This document shows, piece after piece, positions 30,756 through 43,084 of a stretch of 64,000 bases of DNA. A program made the translations under genes and the position numbers. The stretch's first letter is position 1; each line of letters starts with the position of its first letter. The stretch comes from Isoetes taiwanensis (lineage: Eukaryota; Streptophyta; Lycopodiopsida; Isoetales; Isoetaceae): assembly GCA_021234155.1 (NCBI GenBank), contig JAJEKV010000012.1, positions 2,423,436 through 2,487,435 of the forward strand. Reading direction: 5' to 3'. A model generated the notes under the pieces. It made no database searches and was not told where the DNA came from. It saw nothing but the letters and a program-made list of their open reading frames with translations.

Positions 30756-33405
30756 AACCTTTTAAATCTGTTCAAACAGACTTTTTACCATCCATGGACT
30801 TTTGCAAAGACCACTTCAGTTAATATGCCTTTAAGCCAAAACATGTGTAAATTTGACTTAAGCCTTAAAAATGGTTAACATTTATCAAAAGAAATTACCG
30901 TGATTCTCTTACGAATAACAATTTCCTCTTGTCAATCCAATTAAATTTCTTGTTCAATACATCATATTTATCCTCGAAGAAAATTGAATTGACTAAAAAC
31001 AATATAAGATTGAAAATGAATGTTTAGAAATTCCCTTGTCTTTTAGCTGGCTCAAGAAACCTTGTCAAAAAATATGACTTCATTGTCATCGCGTCTTGTA
31101 GCTTCTCCAACTTGAATAAATGGGAAACATACATAGGAGCAAGAAATCCCTGTTACCTCGCAGGTGAAAACCGGAGGACAGTTAGCCTTAGAAGGGTAAG
31201 AGCCTAAGTCACTAATGTAAGCTACGGATTCCTTTAACACAAAAGCATAATAGACATGCATATTTATCAAGCATAGACCATATAAGTAACTCGCTCTAAA
31301 TAATGAAACTGCATGCCCTTCATCTTGCATTAAGATAGACATGCGCTTCATCTTGCATGTTAAGATAAACACAATAGGTAGCTCGGCCTAAATAATGAAC
31401 ACCATGCCCTTCATCTTGCATTAAGATAAACATAATAGACATGCCCTCCATCTTGCATGTTAAGATAAACACAATAGACAGAGAAACACAATAGACATGA
31501 AAAATTTTATCCAAAAGAATGTCTAAGCTCCTGCCCTAAATAAATCTAAGTGCATCCATAATTCTCCACATGCATGCCAATAGAGGTCGTTATATTCACT
31601 GTAATCTTCTCACCAAGTGGACAGAGCCAGATCTAGGTGCTAACCTTCAATTATTAACCATATCATCATTTATTGACCCTGCTCTCAGACCCAGCAGAGA
31701 CCTCAAATACACCTTCTTTAGCTAAGCATAATGTCAGCTATAAAGCACAATGGAGAAATCCCATGCCGATCCCATAACTTAACTTAGCAAACTTAACTTA
31801 GTTGGAGCCAACTTAACTTGGCAAAGCAAAGTATCAAAGCATTGCCTTATGATTCGGATACTATGTATTCCATATGGGACAACTTAATAGAATGCAAGAT
31901 CAAATGGTAGCATAAGCCACCACAGATATACATGCATAATATCCCTAACAAATGCTATTAAGGTCGCGGTTTCTTATTATTCCCTTTGGCGTAAGTCCAT
32001 CACATGCTTGAGTTCATACAAAATCCTATTCAAACATATTAGGCTCTTCATTATAGGCAAACATATTTATGATATCATGTTTTATGCAGCCCCTTATGCA
32101 TACAAAATGTGTACTCTAAAGAATTAATCACTAAGCCAGCCAAAAACTCGATCCGAATTTCAAGCTTTATCATTATTTAAAACATATACTTCTTAGAAGC
32201 ATTCAAAAATGAAAGTAGTCGGACACGAGAGGCTTTTTTGTACCCAGCAATATTGCCTTCAATTTTGTTGAGATGTAATGTAAATTGCTAGTAGCTCCAC
32301 CAATAGCTTGGTTAATCATATATATATATATCTCTTCTCTGCATTTCATGCTTGGCTTTAATCGTTATTAGATCCGGTTTCCTCGACCGCATTGAGCACT
32401 AGAGATTGGATCGGTTTGCTTGCAATCCATTATCCACTTGAATTTGCCAAGAAGTCGTCACATAATTGTCAACAGAGGCCTATTGCTTGCAATTATCCAC
32501 TGAATTTGCCATAAAACTCATCAGATAATTCTCAACAAACTGTCAAAATCTTTGCATTTCCAAGATCACGTTCAATTCGGGGGCAACTCACGAATTACAA
32601 AGCCTTGTTCTTTGTAGATCTACATTTTTCTTCCCAGATTCTCTTTTCTATCGCTCTATTTATGCCATTCTTCCTGTGATCCATAGAACGCTTCTACCAA
32701 AGCCTGCGTAATGCATATCTCATGCTTTTGATCCTTTTATCGTCGAGCCATGCCGATGCTACTGTCTGCTCTAACCCTTAGGTTTTAAATTCATACCTAA
32801 AGTTTGGATCATGCCCTTCTGGATTGGCGACTTGTACATTTCCATCCTATACCGATACGTACTTTGTTTTGCAAAAGGCCATGGTCGAAACCCTAATCCT
32901 CATGGTCATACAATTTATTTCTTGGAACCCGTTACCTTTCATTTACCCCTTGTAATTGTGTCGATCATAGATATGCAGAGCATGTAATTTCCAACTGAGC
33001 CTCTAGAATATAATGCTTTCCTTGGAACTTAGGTATGTACCTTCATGCTTTCTCTAGTAAACCAATATCCTGGCGACTTTGTCACTGCCATCAAGTCTAA
33101 GTCTACGCAATCATACGCCATGGTCTATTTTACATGACCATTATGCATATGAATACGTAGTTATAGAATTTTTCCATTGTAATTTAGATACGTTACTCCA
33201 TGATTTGCCAGGTATATGTCAACATCTTGGCAACTTTAAAATTGCAATCAAGTTTAAAGTTTCGCATTGATCTGTCATTGCATATGGCCACCTATTATGG
33301 TCTATAGCCATCATGCTTTTGCTTCAGTCATCATTACACCACATCATGCAAATACATAGCATATCATAATGCCACATTACTCATAATAATAATAAAAAAA
33401 AAAAA
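30756..33405. repeat. 2.6-kb noncoding unit, copy 2
   Basis: Near-identical to copy 1. Most differences are short edits centred on CAG or CTG: for example TTACTGAAT against TTACGAAT, AACTCTGCTC against AACTCGCTC, TCTGCAATCATCTGCC against TACGCAATCATACGCC. The stretches between these sites are nearly unchanged for tens to hundreds of bases, implying a very recent duplication. Confidence 0.85.
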
Positions 33406-34190
33406 ACATATGGCATGATGTTGTGCATCTCCATTAGATGTTTTATTTTGGAATTCATGTTTATAGTTGTTCCAGCTACAGATGCATATCGTGGACAACC
33501 AGGTAAGTTCCTCCCTCATACAGTATACAAAAACTTTTACATGCATACCCCACAAGCGAGGATCTTGTGTATGGTCGGATCTTGGAATATAGGGCAAATA
33601 TGCCCATCAAATGACTCTCGTTGCCCGTAAGTAACCCGTGGTGTGAATATGCACCCAAACCAAAGGGGTTTAAGGGGGTGTGTTAATAATGTTAGTTGCG
33701 TGTTAATGGTTTGTGTTAACTAAATTTTTTTTATGGTGTAGGGGTGTAGATATAGACATTACAAGTGATGCTAATTTATAACAACACTCAAATCTCCTCC
33801 ACGGATTGTAGAATCAATGCAAAACAACATCTTGTTGTCTTAGGAAATGAATGCAAATCGATAGCCCCCATGAGATTTATCTGATGCCCGAGATTTATCG
33901 TGGAAGCTTTTTTCCCGGTGATAATTTCAACGTCGGATGCTACAATCGACCATGTGGCCTTGAACCAACTAGATTATTCAAGTCAACCTTGTATTGTTGT
34001 TTCCTTAGAGCTAAGACTCAAAGCCCTCTCACTCAACATTTTAACTTTTTTCTAGAAATTTTGCTTTCCCCCTTGTTCTGAAACAAGAGAGACCTAACAG
34101 TTATCTAACTTTTGGGAAATGTTTACTGCGGCATCCACAATGGTTTACTTGTGATTAAATTAAATTTAGTTCTCCTCTTTGGAAACATTT
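33406..34190. other. Intergenic DNA, no gene recognised
   Basis: An exon-like snippet (TTTATAG, VPATDAYRGQPG, GTAAGTT) lies near 33464-33505 on the plus strand. It is too short to assign. The rest is AT-rich. Confidence 0.35.
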
Positions 34191-34194
34191 GAAT

Positions 34195-35180
34195 CGTCAT
34201 GTGCACGTGTAATATGTTGGAGCAGCCTCCATTGTGGGAGTTGTCACAGTGGTGGCTGGAACATATTGCGCATATTAGCATGATTATATTGTGGCATTGG
34301 CGCTGTCATCCTGCATATTGAGGATTTGGAGCAATACCGGCATAAGGAGCCTGAGCATTATATGCGGAGGGTCACTGGGGCGTCTGGAGAAAATCTAATG
34401 CCGCGGCTCCTCGGTGGCATGGGAGGCCTCCGATAACACGGAATACATATCCTGCTTGCACTTGGGGACCACAGGTTGGAGTGACTGTGTGGTGAAGCTT
34501 TGTCCTTACGACCTTCTGGCTGCTAGCTTGACAATCACATGGCGTCCCTGTGTATTAAGAATGTTAAAGATATGCCGAAATAATTTAAACTTAAAGCAAA
34601 GCTGATTTCATATGCTACCTCAATTGTCTTGTTTGGATCGTCAATTGCCTTCTTGGCGACTTTGCAAAGCCCTTTGCATAAATGCATCCAATTAAGAAAC
34701 GGCTGACCTTTGTAAGGCAATGGGTGTTATCGCAAGCGGTAACCTCTAGAGACTTATTTGTATTCTTGTCATATGCAACCGCGGCGCCTTCTTCAATTTC
34801 TCCATCTTGTGAAAATATTTTAATAAAGTGTCTCATTTGATGTATCATATGCCAAACCACCAATGTATAACTTCCTCAGTGGTGTCTCGATCAAGGTGGC
34901 TAGGCCCGATTGCACTTCAGAAGATGCCAAATTGCAAGCGGTTATCGACCTAATCTAAAAGTAATTTAGATAATTTAGAACTAATGTCAAAACATTGTAA
35001 GATTTACCATACATAAACTTACATCGACTTGTTTCTGGGCTCTTTCAGCGCCATTGAAATTTGAATCCATGTGCTTAATTTTGATGAATCAAACCCATGT
35101 GATTTCCCAGTAGCTTTATCGGTGATAACAAACCTATAACTCTTATAATGTTTGCCCCAGAGTGAAGCCAAAGATTGACC
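34195..35180 (-). pseudogene. Two-RRM hnRNP-like RNA-binding protein gene, partial
   Basis: Three minus-strand exons in collinear order. Exon 35180-35024: SYRFVITDKATGKSHGF, then in shifted frame FKHMDSNFNALKEP, the second half of RRM1. Exon 34951-34619: ITACNLASSEVQSGLATLIE, LRKLYIGGLAYDTSNETL, DGEIEEG, VAYDKNTNKS, AKKAIDDPNKTIE, i.e. the linker and RRM2 with RNP2 (LYIGGL). Exon 34547 to about 34195: GRHVIVKLAARR, then a Q/Y/P-rich tail with PSAYNAQAPYAGIAPNPQYA. Splice signals are intact at 35024 (GT), 34951 (AG), 34619 (GT) and 34547 (AG), and exon phases agree at KTIE|GRHV. Small indels break the frame in RRM2. The RRM1 start is not found. This resembles plant nuclear/cytoplasmic hnRNP-type regulators of mRNA; the exact subfamily is unsure. 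Confidence 0.72.
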
Positions 35181-35254
35181 TAAGTCGCTCCAACAAGATT
35201 ATGGACATGAAAACGAAAGCCTGTAATCTTATTTTGCTAATCCCTGTTGTTGCA

Positions 35255-36257
35255 GATTTGCAAGCCCCTGTTTTAGTGCCCTAAAATGCTATCCACGAGG
35301 CTTGCATGTTCAGCCCCTAAAATAAAAAGAGGGCTTTTGTTGTGAGCCCTTGGATGTTGGACCATTGAAAAAAAAAAGCTAAATCAACGACTAAGAAATG
35401 GTGCACTCTAGATGTACGCATTAGTACATCCATTCGAATACGCCATGAAATCTTAGGAAAACCTTTGTGAAAAGCGTAAAAAAAAAAAAACCCCCCATTA
35501 TTATGCTACATATTAGGGTTAGGTTCTTGGGGGGGTGACCTATTGCAATGCAAATTTGCATATTGCAATATAAATTGGCTCAGCCATAAATCCATATTTT
35601 GGCAACCATGTTGTGTTATATGTAAAACACATTTTTTTTTGGCAACCATGCAGGATATTTCTAACAAGGCATGAATTTCACCATATATATTTACATTGTG
35701 TACAAATTTGATGCATACTAAATCTAGGGCCAAGCATGTTGTAGTTTTTATTTTTCCTAGCAAACACTTGTATTTTTAGACGTTTGGTATTTTGAAACCA
35801 GGGATCCCAAGAGCATGGTCTAGATTGCTTATCCTCAGCATATACCAAATTATTCTCCTGACACAAAGCAAGATTTAGAGATAATGCAATAATAGACAAT
35901 AATATATAAGGAAATGGAGAGAAAACTAGGAGGAACCTCGAAAGCAACAAATGAAATATGTTTTGAGTGACACGACTCAAGGCTTAGATGCCTAATAAAA
36001 TTTGGTTGTGGATAAATGATAAAGACAAGCTAGGCTAGCATGGTGGCCAATGTAATTACCCGCTTGCCGCTAGTAACCTTAAGGGCTTGCACAAGTCACA
36101 TGGTTCGTTTTAGGCCAGTACAGATGGAATATGTACTGCTCTGTTTTATTTTATTCTAGCAAAACAATAAATGTTTGGAATATGAATCATACATGGAATG
36201 TCCACCTTATACTACATGTTATGTTACATGTTTTTTTTTTTTTTTTTTTTTTTTTTC
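35255..36257. repeat. ~1-kb direct repeat, copy 1, ending in a T tract
   Basis: Runs from TTTGCAAGCCCCTG to ATGTTACATG followed by about 29 T. It matches 38803-39823 in the same orientation. Ends are loosely TG...CA-like, but I see no primer-binding site after copy 1 nor polypurine tract before copy 2, so an LTR pair is not supported. Short minus-strand ORFs are shared by both copies without a known domain. Confidence 0.8.
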
Positions 36258-38802
36258 TTATAGACATATACATGTAAAGTCATCCCATTGGATCTGAGAT
36301 GTATAATCTAATTCCAACATTATAGGAACAAGTAGTAGATTGTCTCCTCTACTCCTAGTTATGCTTTAACAATTACAATACAATAATGAAAATGCATTTG
36401 GATAGCTGTGCTGTCTGCTGTGGCACAACCTGGTCCATCTCATGGTGATCACGTATGAATAGCTTGAGAAGCATATCACAGGTTATTTTTCTTAGGCACA
36501 ATAAGTTGATACACACCGAAGTGGTGAGACATCTGGAAGAAAGCCGCAATATAATGTGTGCTACACATGATTCCATGGTATGTATACATACATCTATGTT
36601 GTAACTTAGAATAGCAGATTTACCAAAATTGGTGGGTTTATCAAATTGGATGGGTAGATTTGTTAACCCAATAAAAGTTCAATTGTTTGGCACTTTTCTC
36701 CCCTTAGGGCCCATCTATAAACATTTATTGTATACTCATCTACGTAGGAAAACCCACATGGGATATTATTATTATTTTTATGCCCCATAGGAAAGATCAT
36801 TGGCCTTATCCTTTTAATAAAGACATGCATATTTGTTTTTTGCATGTTGACCAAGTGTCATCAAATAGCGGTTGTATGCACTTGAATTATTGCTTTTGAT
36901 AAAAAGCTATTTGTTGAGCTCTATAATTGCCATCTATTTACTTAACGATGCAGACCTTTTCAAGTGATGGATAACGGTTGCAAGTTATCACCATGCTCTA
37001 CACATTTAAGTCATCTACGTATCTGGTATGAAAAATAGAAAGCATTTTTTCCACTTTACATAAATCTTTTTTGGCTGATAATAAGACACCAATCAGCGTA
37101 GAATAGTAACCCTAACACATTTAGGGTTTATAGCTGGTTTTGCATTTTTCTAGACAGCCGCCACATGCTCTTTGCGGCCATCTTCATTTTCTTGTTCTAA
37201 CATATCTTCTTCAGCAATTTTTTGCGACTACTTCTTCCTCTAGCAACTTCTGGAGCATTTTGCAAACCTCCAATCTTGGTTACAGATTCATATCCAGCTT
37301 TGGATTCGGAAGTTCTACTAGTAGAAACCTGCGGGTGAATGAGATCTTCCTTGTGTTGCAGAGCCCTTTGTGATGTCATAAGAAATTTTAGCTTGTATCT
37401 AAAGCTGAAGGATACGTACATCTGTGTTCCATCCCTACAACATAAGGGGGTCTGATTCTATCTTCAGTATTCAACATTTGACAAAACAAATTGGGAGCTT
37501 CATTCAAATTGTTTGCAATTTTTGGAAGATACCGTGATAAAAGCCAACTCAACTGCAGCATGCAACATTTTGCTCTACTCGATTTTTATTGACTAGAGAC
37601 TTCAAACCAGGTATGTAAATATTTGAGCAGCATATCTAAGAACATGATATTTCAATCGCTGGATCTTGGATCAGGAAATTTGAGAAGGAAATGTAGGTCA
37701 TACTTGCCTTCTCTTTTGTGGCTAAATACATCAGATATCCTTAATGCTCCCGACTGACTCTTTCTCAATTTCTGAATATGAAGAGTTTAAATCCTTATGA
37801 TCTTTGACATTAATGTAATGCCGCAGTGATACTAGCTATTGCAAAGAAATATTAGCTTTTAGGCATGTTTGGCATGGCATATTATATGCAATATTTTAGT
37901 TTAAAAATGGCCGAGCTTTCAAAGATGGCATTGATAGAGTGCTCTAACATTGCTGCATAATGCAAAATTCTATCTTAGGTGTGAACTTTTTGTTGTCTCA
38001 ACGTGATTTTGTTGGGAATTCCTAATAAGTCCACATTGTTTAAATATTGTTGTTCTTGATTTTCTTTCACTGAACAAGAGCACGGTGATAGGTGATAAAC
38101 CGTGGTGTTCCATAGCTTACCTGTCGGCCCTCTCATTGTTACCCTTTTCAGGCTAACATTTGTCTGGTTGGCTGCAGGTAACCGGGACTCCACCTCCTTG
38201 TTTTTGTTTGTTTGGGATGGTGATATGATTTTTACATGTGATCATTATTTGGAAAATCCAGATAAGCTATCTAAACTTATACTTGTCTTGCTACAGTGCA
38301 ACAAACATGAAACTTACTCCATGATATGTTGTCCTAATGCAGGACAAGATCTACTTTAATCATGGCTATACGCTTAACGAGGGAATGATTATACGAGAAG
38401 TTTTGTACTTAAGACTTCTTCTAAAGTGGTTTGCAAAGAACATTGACTTTATTATAGCCTTTTGCCTATAAATGATGTCGTCTTTAAAATTAAGAACATG
38501 AAATATAAAGATATTTTTACTTGTACTACCTTAGAGGTCTTTTTGTACATATGATTATATGAGAACAGGCACACTTGCCTTTTAGCTACCTAGAGGAATG
38601 TAGCTAATGGCATATCAGATCAGATAATGGAATCATTGTTTTACATATCTATTTGTTTGAAAGTCCATGTGCTCTTATTTTTTAGCTACACAAGAATAAA
38701 GCAAATTGTCTTAATGATAAATTGTTGCTATAACTTGTAATCAAGTCTAGGCCTAAAAGAAAAAGGCACCTGTTTTCTTTTAGGGCTGCCAATTGTATCT
38801 TT
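36258..38802. other. Intergenic DNA between the two 1-kb copies
   Basis: Contains AACCCTAACACATTTAGGGT (about 37108-37127), a telobox-like inverted pair often seen upstream of plant genes, followed by a less AT-rich patch to about 37430 with an unassigned ORF. No protein family is recognised. Near 38130-38180 there are splice-like signals but no identifiable exon. Confidence 0.3.
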
Positions 38803-39823
38803 AAGATTTGCAAGCCCTGTTTCGTGCCCTAAAATGCTATCCACGAGGCTTGCATGTTCAAATTTCCCTAAAATAAAAAGAGGGCTTTTGTTGTGAGCCC
38901 TTGGATGTTGGACCATTGAAAAAAAGCTAAATCAACGACTAAATGGTGTGCACTCTAGATGCACGATTAATCCATCCATTCGAATACGCCATGAAATCTT
39001 AGGAAAACCTTTGTGAAAAGCGCATCAAAAAAAAAAGAAAACCCCGTTATTATGCTACATATTCAGGGGTTCGGTTCTTGGGGGTGACCTATTGCAATGC
39101 AAATTTGCATATTGCAATATAAATTGGCTCAGCCATAAATCCATATTTTGGCAACCATGTTGTGTTTATATGTAAAACACATTTTTTTTGGTAAACCATG
39201 CAGGATATTTCTAACAAGGCATGAATTTCACCATATATATTTACATTGTGTACAAATTTGATGCATACTAAATCTAGGGCCAAGCATGTTGTAGTTTTTA
39301 TTTTTCCTAGCAAACACTTGTATTTTTAGACGTTTGGTATTTTGAAACCAGGGATCCCAAGAGCATGGTCTAGATTGCTTATCCTCAAAGATATACCAAA
39401 TTATTCTCGACACAAAGCAAGATTTAGAGATAATGCAATAATAGACAATAATATATAAGGAAATGGAGAGAAAACTAGGAGGAACCTCGAAAGCAACAAA
39501 TGAAATATGTTTTGAGTGACACGACTCAAGGCTTAGATGCCTAATAAAATTTGGTTGTGGATAAATGATAAAGACAAGCTAGGCTAGCATGGTGGCCAAT
39601 GTAATTACCCGCTTGCCGCTAGTAACCTTAAGGGCTTGCACAAGTCACATGGTTCGTTTTAGGCCAGTACAGATGGAATATGTACTGCTCTGTTTTATTT
39701 TATTCTAGCAAAACAATAAATGTTTGGAATATGAATCATACATGGAATGTCCACCTTATAGAATAGAATAGAATATACTACATGTTATGTTACATGTGTT
39801 TTTTTTTTTTTTTTTTTTTTTTA
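38803..39823. repeat. ~1-kb direct repeat, copy 2, with AATAG insertion
   Basis: Collinear with copy 1. It carries a GAATAGAATAGAATA run (about 39760-39774) where copy 1 has none. Other differences include CCTCAGCATATACC against CCTCAAAGATATACC and TTCTCCTGACAC against TTCTCGACAC, again at CAG/CTG sites. Ends in a run of about 26 T. Confidence 0.8.
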
Positions 39824-42294
39824 CATGTTAGGTCATGTGCAAAACAGAGCACACATAGATAAGAATGTCAATGAATAAAGAAAATGGTTCCTATGGTGTG
39901 CCATACTACAATTTGATACAAGTTTCTCATTTTATAGCCAGATCTAGAGATCTAGACTGCTCGCATGATAAATTGCCTCTCTTGCAATTTGCAACCAAGC
40001 AGAGGATACGAACCCCCTCCATGGAATAACTACACCTGCAAATATATCCACCCCATAGTGTTAAGGTTCCGCATAGTTTACAAGATTGACTATCTAAAGA
40101 AAGGTGGCGTTGCTAAAACTAACACTTAAAAAGTAATATCAACTAGAATAAAACTTGTTAAGCTGAAACAAATCATTATGCAGTTATGAAGATAGGCTAT
40201 GTTGTAGAGTCCTTTCGTCGTTATTTTCTTATTCACTATTATATGACTCGACTACTAGAGCATCCAAATGGCCTTAACACCCTATTGCGTTCACAAGCAT
40301 AAAACTCGCTAGACAAATGGAACAAAGAAAAAAATGAATTGATTTGAAGCTTTCCTCGTATAGTATATTATGTATTAAAAATAATTCATACGAATCTAAT
40401 ATCAGACATCAAGAAACGACAATATCAAGTTGATGATAAAGAATATAATAGATTAGAAGGGCATTTTCATATTCTTTGCATGTTTGAAAAGTGGAATAAC
40501 CTACCCAAGTAGAATATTATAATGTGGGGAAAAGAATACTCAAATGATGTCTTAAAAAAGGAGGTTTTTATATTTGTTTTTATTTATAAATGAAGAAACT
40601 ATTATTCCTAATGATTTTTCATTCTATGTCGATGATAATATAAGTCAATACAAGGGCACAAGGAAATTATCTCTCAAAGGACATTAGACTTTATTCAACA
40701 ATCAAATAATTACTTGAGGTATATTATGAAGATGGAAACTCGACATAACCAACATAGCTAGCCACATAAAGAACCTATTTAGGGTAACATTTTCAAAAGA
40801 TCATTCTTGTAATAAAGAGGGGCAAATAAAATCATTCACAAACCATTTTATAGATTACGAAGAATCTACTCAACCAGTTTCTCGATTCCCTAAACAACAA
40901 CAACAAAGAACTTTTCACACTAGCAGGGATTGAAAGAACATCATCTAAAGGCAGAACAGAGATTTTGATGTTATTTGCTCTAAAGAATGGCCATTCAGAT
41001 GCTCTAGTAGTTGAGACATATAATAGTGAATAAAGAATAAATCAAGAAATAATCCAATAATGAAGTTGATTCTCCTTATGTCTAAGACTATCCAAATATA
41101 TAGACCAACAAAGCGACACCATTGAGGTTCTTCTATATCATCCACACTTCAAGATTTTGTTGCTATTTATGGACTTCATTGCCCTTTCTACACATGAGTA
41201 TCTCACCCCTATCATCTCCATCTAACACAAGATACATACATATAATCCTTCATCCACTATTAGACATCAACTAGAGAGATAATTACGAATTCACCTATCT
41301 TCTCATCCGCATTTTAGTTTTCTTCAAAAAGTACGGTAAAATTTTGTGCTAGGGCGAGTCAAAATATTATCCTTTTACTTATTTTTTTTTTGCATTCTTT
41401 TTATGCATGTTGTTGAGTATTACAAAAGAGAGAGAAAGGATTCCTAAAATGTTTCTCTTACTAGGGTTTAATCTAGTATATAGACATCTCTAGTTTGAGA
41501 AATTATGATTGGAAGAAGGTCTTCCTTTAAACTTAGAGGTTTTAAACAAGATAAGATAAATTAAATTACAATTCAACAACCACTTCGAGCCTAAAAGTGC
41601 TCACAAGTTTCGTAATGATATTGACCACCAAGGCTTGAATTGCACTAAATAGTGGTCAACATTTAAGATCATTTCGGATCTAGTATGTTACATGTTACAT
41701 GGAATAGTATGGTGCAAAGACTCGAAAATTAATAAATAAAATGCATATGCTCAGGTCTAGAATCTTAGACACGTGAGAAGACTTTGTTGGCCCATACATC
41801 TTTGCATGTTGAGAAATAAGATTTCCCTAACAACCCAATATTCTTGGGTCATGTGGTCAACGAAGTGGTTGGTGCACACACTATTTTGAGCTTCTTGGAC
41901 CATTTGCTATTTTACGTAAAATCCAAGTGGAAACTTCTTTGCTCCCAATATCCAACGACGATATGGCACGTGGCAAAATTCGAATTCCGGAATGCAGCCC
42001 AAGTTTGAGATGGGGATAATTTTTGGATAGTTTTTGGATGGGGGACCAAGATTACAACTGAAATTTTACACATCAAATTGTTACACATTTTTTTTTAATC
42101 AAATAGAGCTTAATTAACTTCCATTGAAACTGCACATTCTTGGCAACTATCGTATGCACAAAACATCAACCTCCGAAGTGGAGTGGAGATCCCATTGAAG
42201 ACCACCCTATGTAAGAGTAAAAAGAAAGAATGAAATCGAAGAAGAACCATCCTCTAAATGTCCCAGAACTAGATGAAAGCGAATGAATAAATTG
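39824..42294. other. AT-rich intergenic DNA
   Basis: No gene, RNA or repeat structure recognised. The base composition is uniformly AT-rich. A possible far-upstream part of the gypsy relic at 42540 could be hidden in the last few hundred bases but is not legible. Confidence 0.4.
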
Positions 42295-42475
42295 TAGGAA
42301 AAACTACCAAAATGCCCTTACATGTTTTGATAATTACTAAATGCCCTATATATTTCAAATTTACCAAAATGCCCTTAAGTACATTGTATAAGAAGGGGCA
42401 TTTTGGTGAATCTGAAACATAAAAGGAATTTTGGTAATTATCAAAATATATAGGGACATTTTGGTGTTTTTCTAA
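42295..42475. mobile_element. Foldback MITE of about 180 bp
   Basis: The left half GGAAAAACTACCAAAATGCC... pairs with the right half ...GACATTTTGGTGTTTTTCT across almost its whole length. CCAAAATGCCCTTA, CATGTTTTGATAATTA and ACCAAAATGCCC each recur inverted. The element would fold into one long hairpin. No coding potential. Confidence 0.65.
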
Positions 42476-42539
42476 CTATAAATGTGTAAACCTCCATATT
42501 CTGGTCATAGAGGGATCTATTCTTGCTACTATCAAAAGA

Positions 42540-43045
42540 CGTTTCTATTAGCCCAAGAAAGTGTTGTTAACAATTAAGTAGAAGCCCATATGTTGGCCAA
42601 AAACTAAAAGTCTCTACCAGCAAAACTGCTAAAAAGGTTCAACTATTGTCAATTCCATAAGAACCTCGGAAAGCATATCACCATGGACTTTATCCAAGAC
42701 TTGTTTAAATTGACTCAGAGGGAACGAGCAAATCGACAGCTTGTAGATATGTTGTCTAAACACGATCATTTTATTCCATGTAAATCCAGTATGGTAGCTC
42801 CACAAGCAAGCAATCTTTTCTTAAAGGAGATATTCAGGACTCATGGAATGCCTGGGGACCTGATATTACGCAGCAAATTTTGGTAAGGACTGATGTGAAA
42901 TTTAGGAACAATCTTAAATTTTGCCACAACTTAACACCCTCAGGCAGATGGACAAATTGAAGTTGTGAACCAGTACCATTGAGGACATGCTTTGTTCTTA
43001 TGTAGCAAAAAGGCAAATCCAATGGGAATTCCATAGAACAATATA
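42540..43045 (+). pseudogene. Ty3/gypsy integrase core relic
   Basis: The plus frame gives GKHITMDFIQDL, VDMLSKHDHFIPCK, and ASNLFLKEIFRTHGMPGDLI. Then, shifted, HPQADGQIEVVNQY and EDMLCSYV follow. This is the integrase order (first catalytic Asp in MDFI, second near GMPxxIxSD, Glu in QTDGQTEVVN). The second Asp segment reads LRSKFW, so the DDE triad is damaged. RT, RNase H and chromodomain parts are not seen. The satellite array starts only 40 bp downstream. Confidence 0.8.
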
Positions 43046-43084
43046 GTTCATTCTTTACTCAAAGAACTCCTCTTAAGTATACAT

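Noticed and set aside
27550-33405. C-to-T decay (methylated-C deamination) as cause of copy differences
   Set aside because: The edits are length changes and non-transition changes centred on CAG/CTG, not a CAG to TAG or CTG to CTA pattern.
35255-39823. LTR retrotransposon with 1-kb LTRs
   Set aside because: No primer-binding site after the left copy, no polypurine tract before the right copy, no coding domain between, and T tracts at both right ends.
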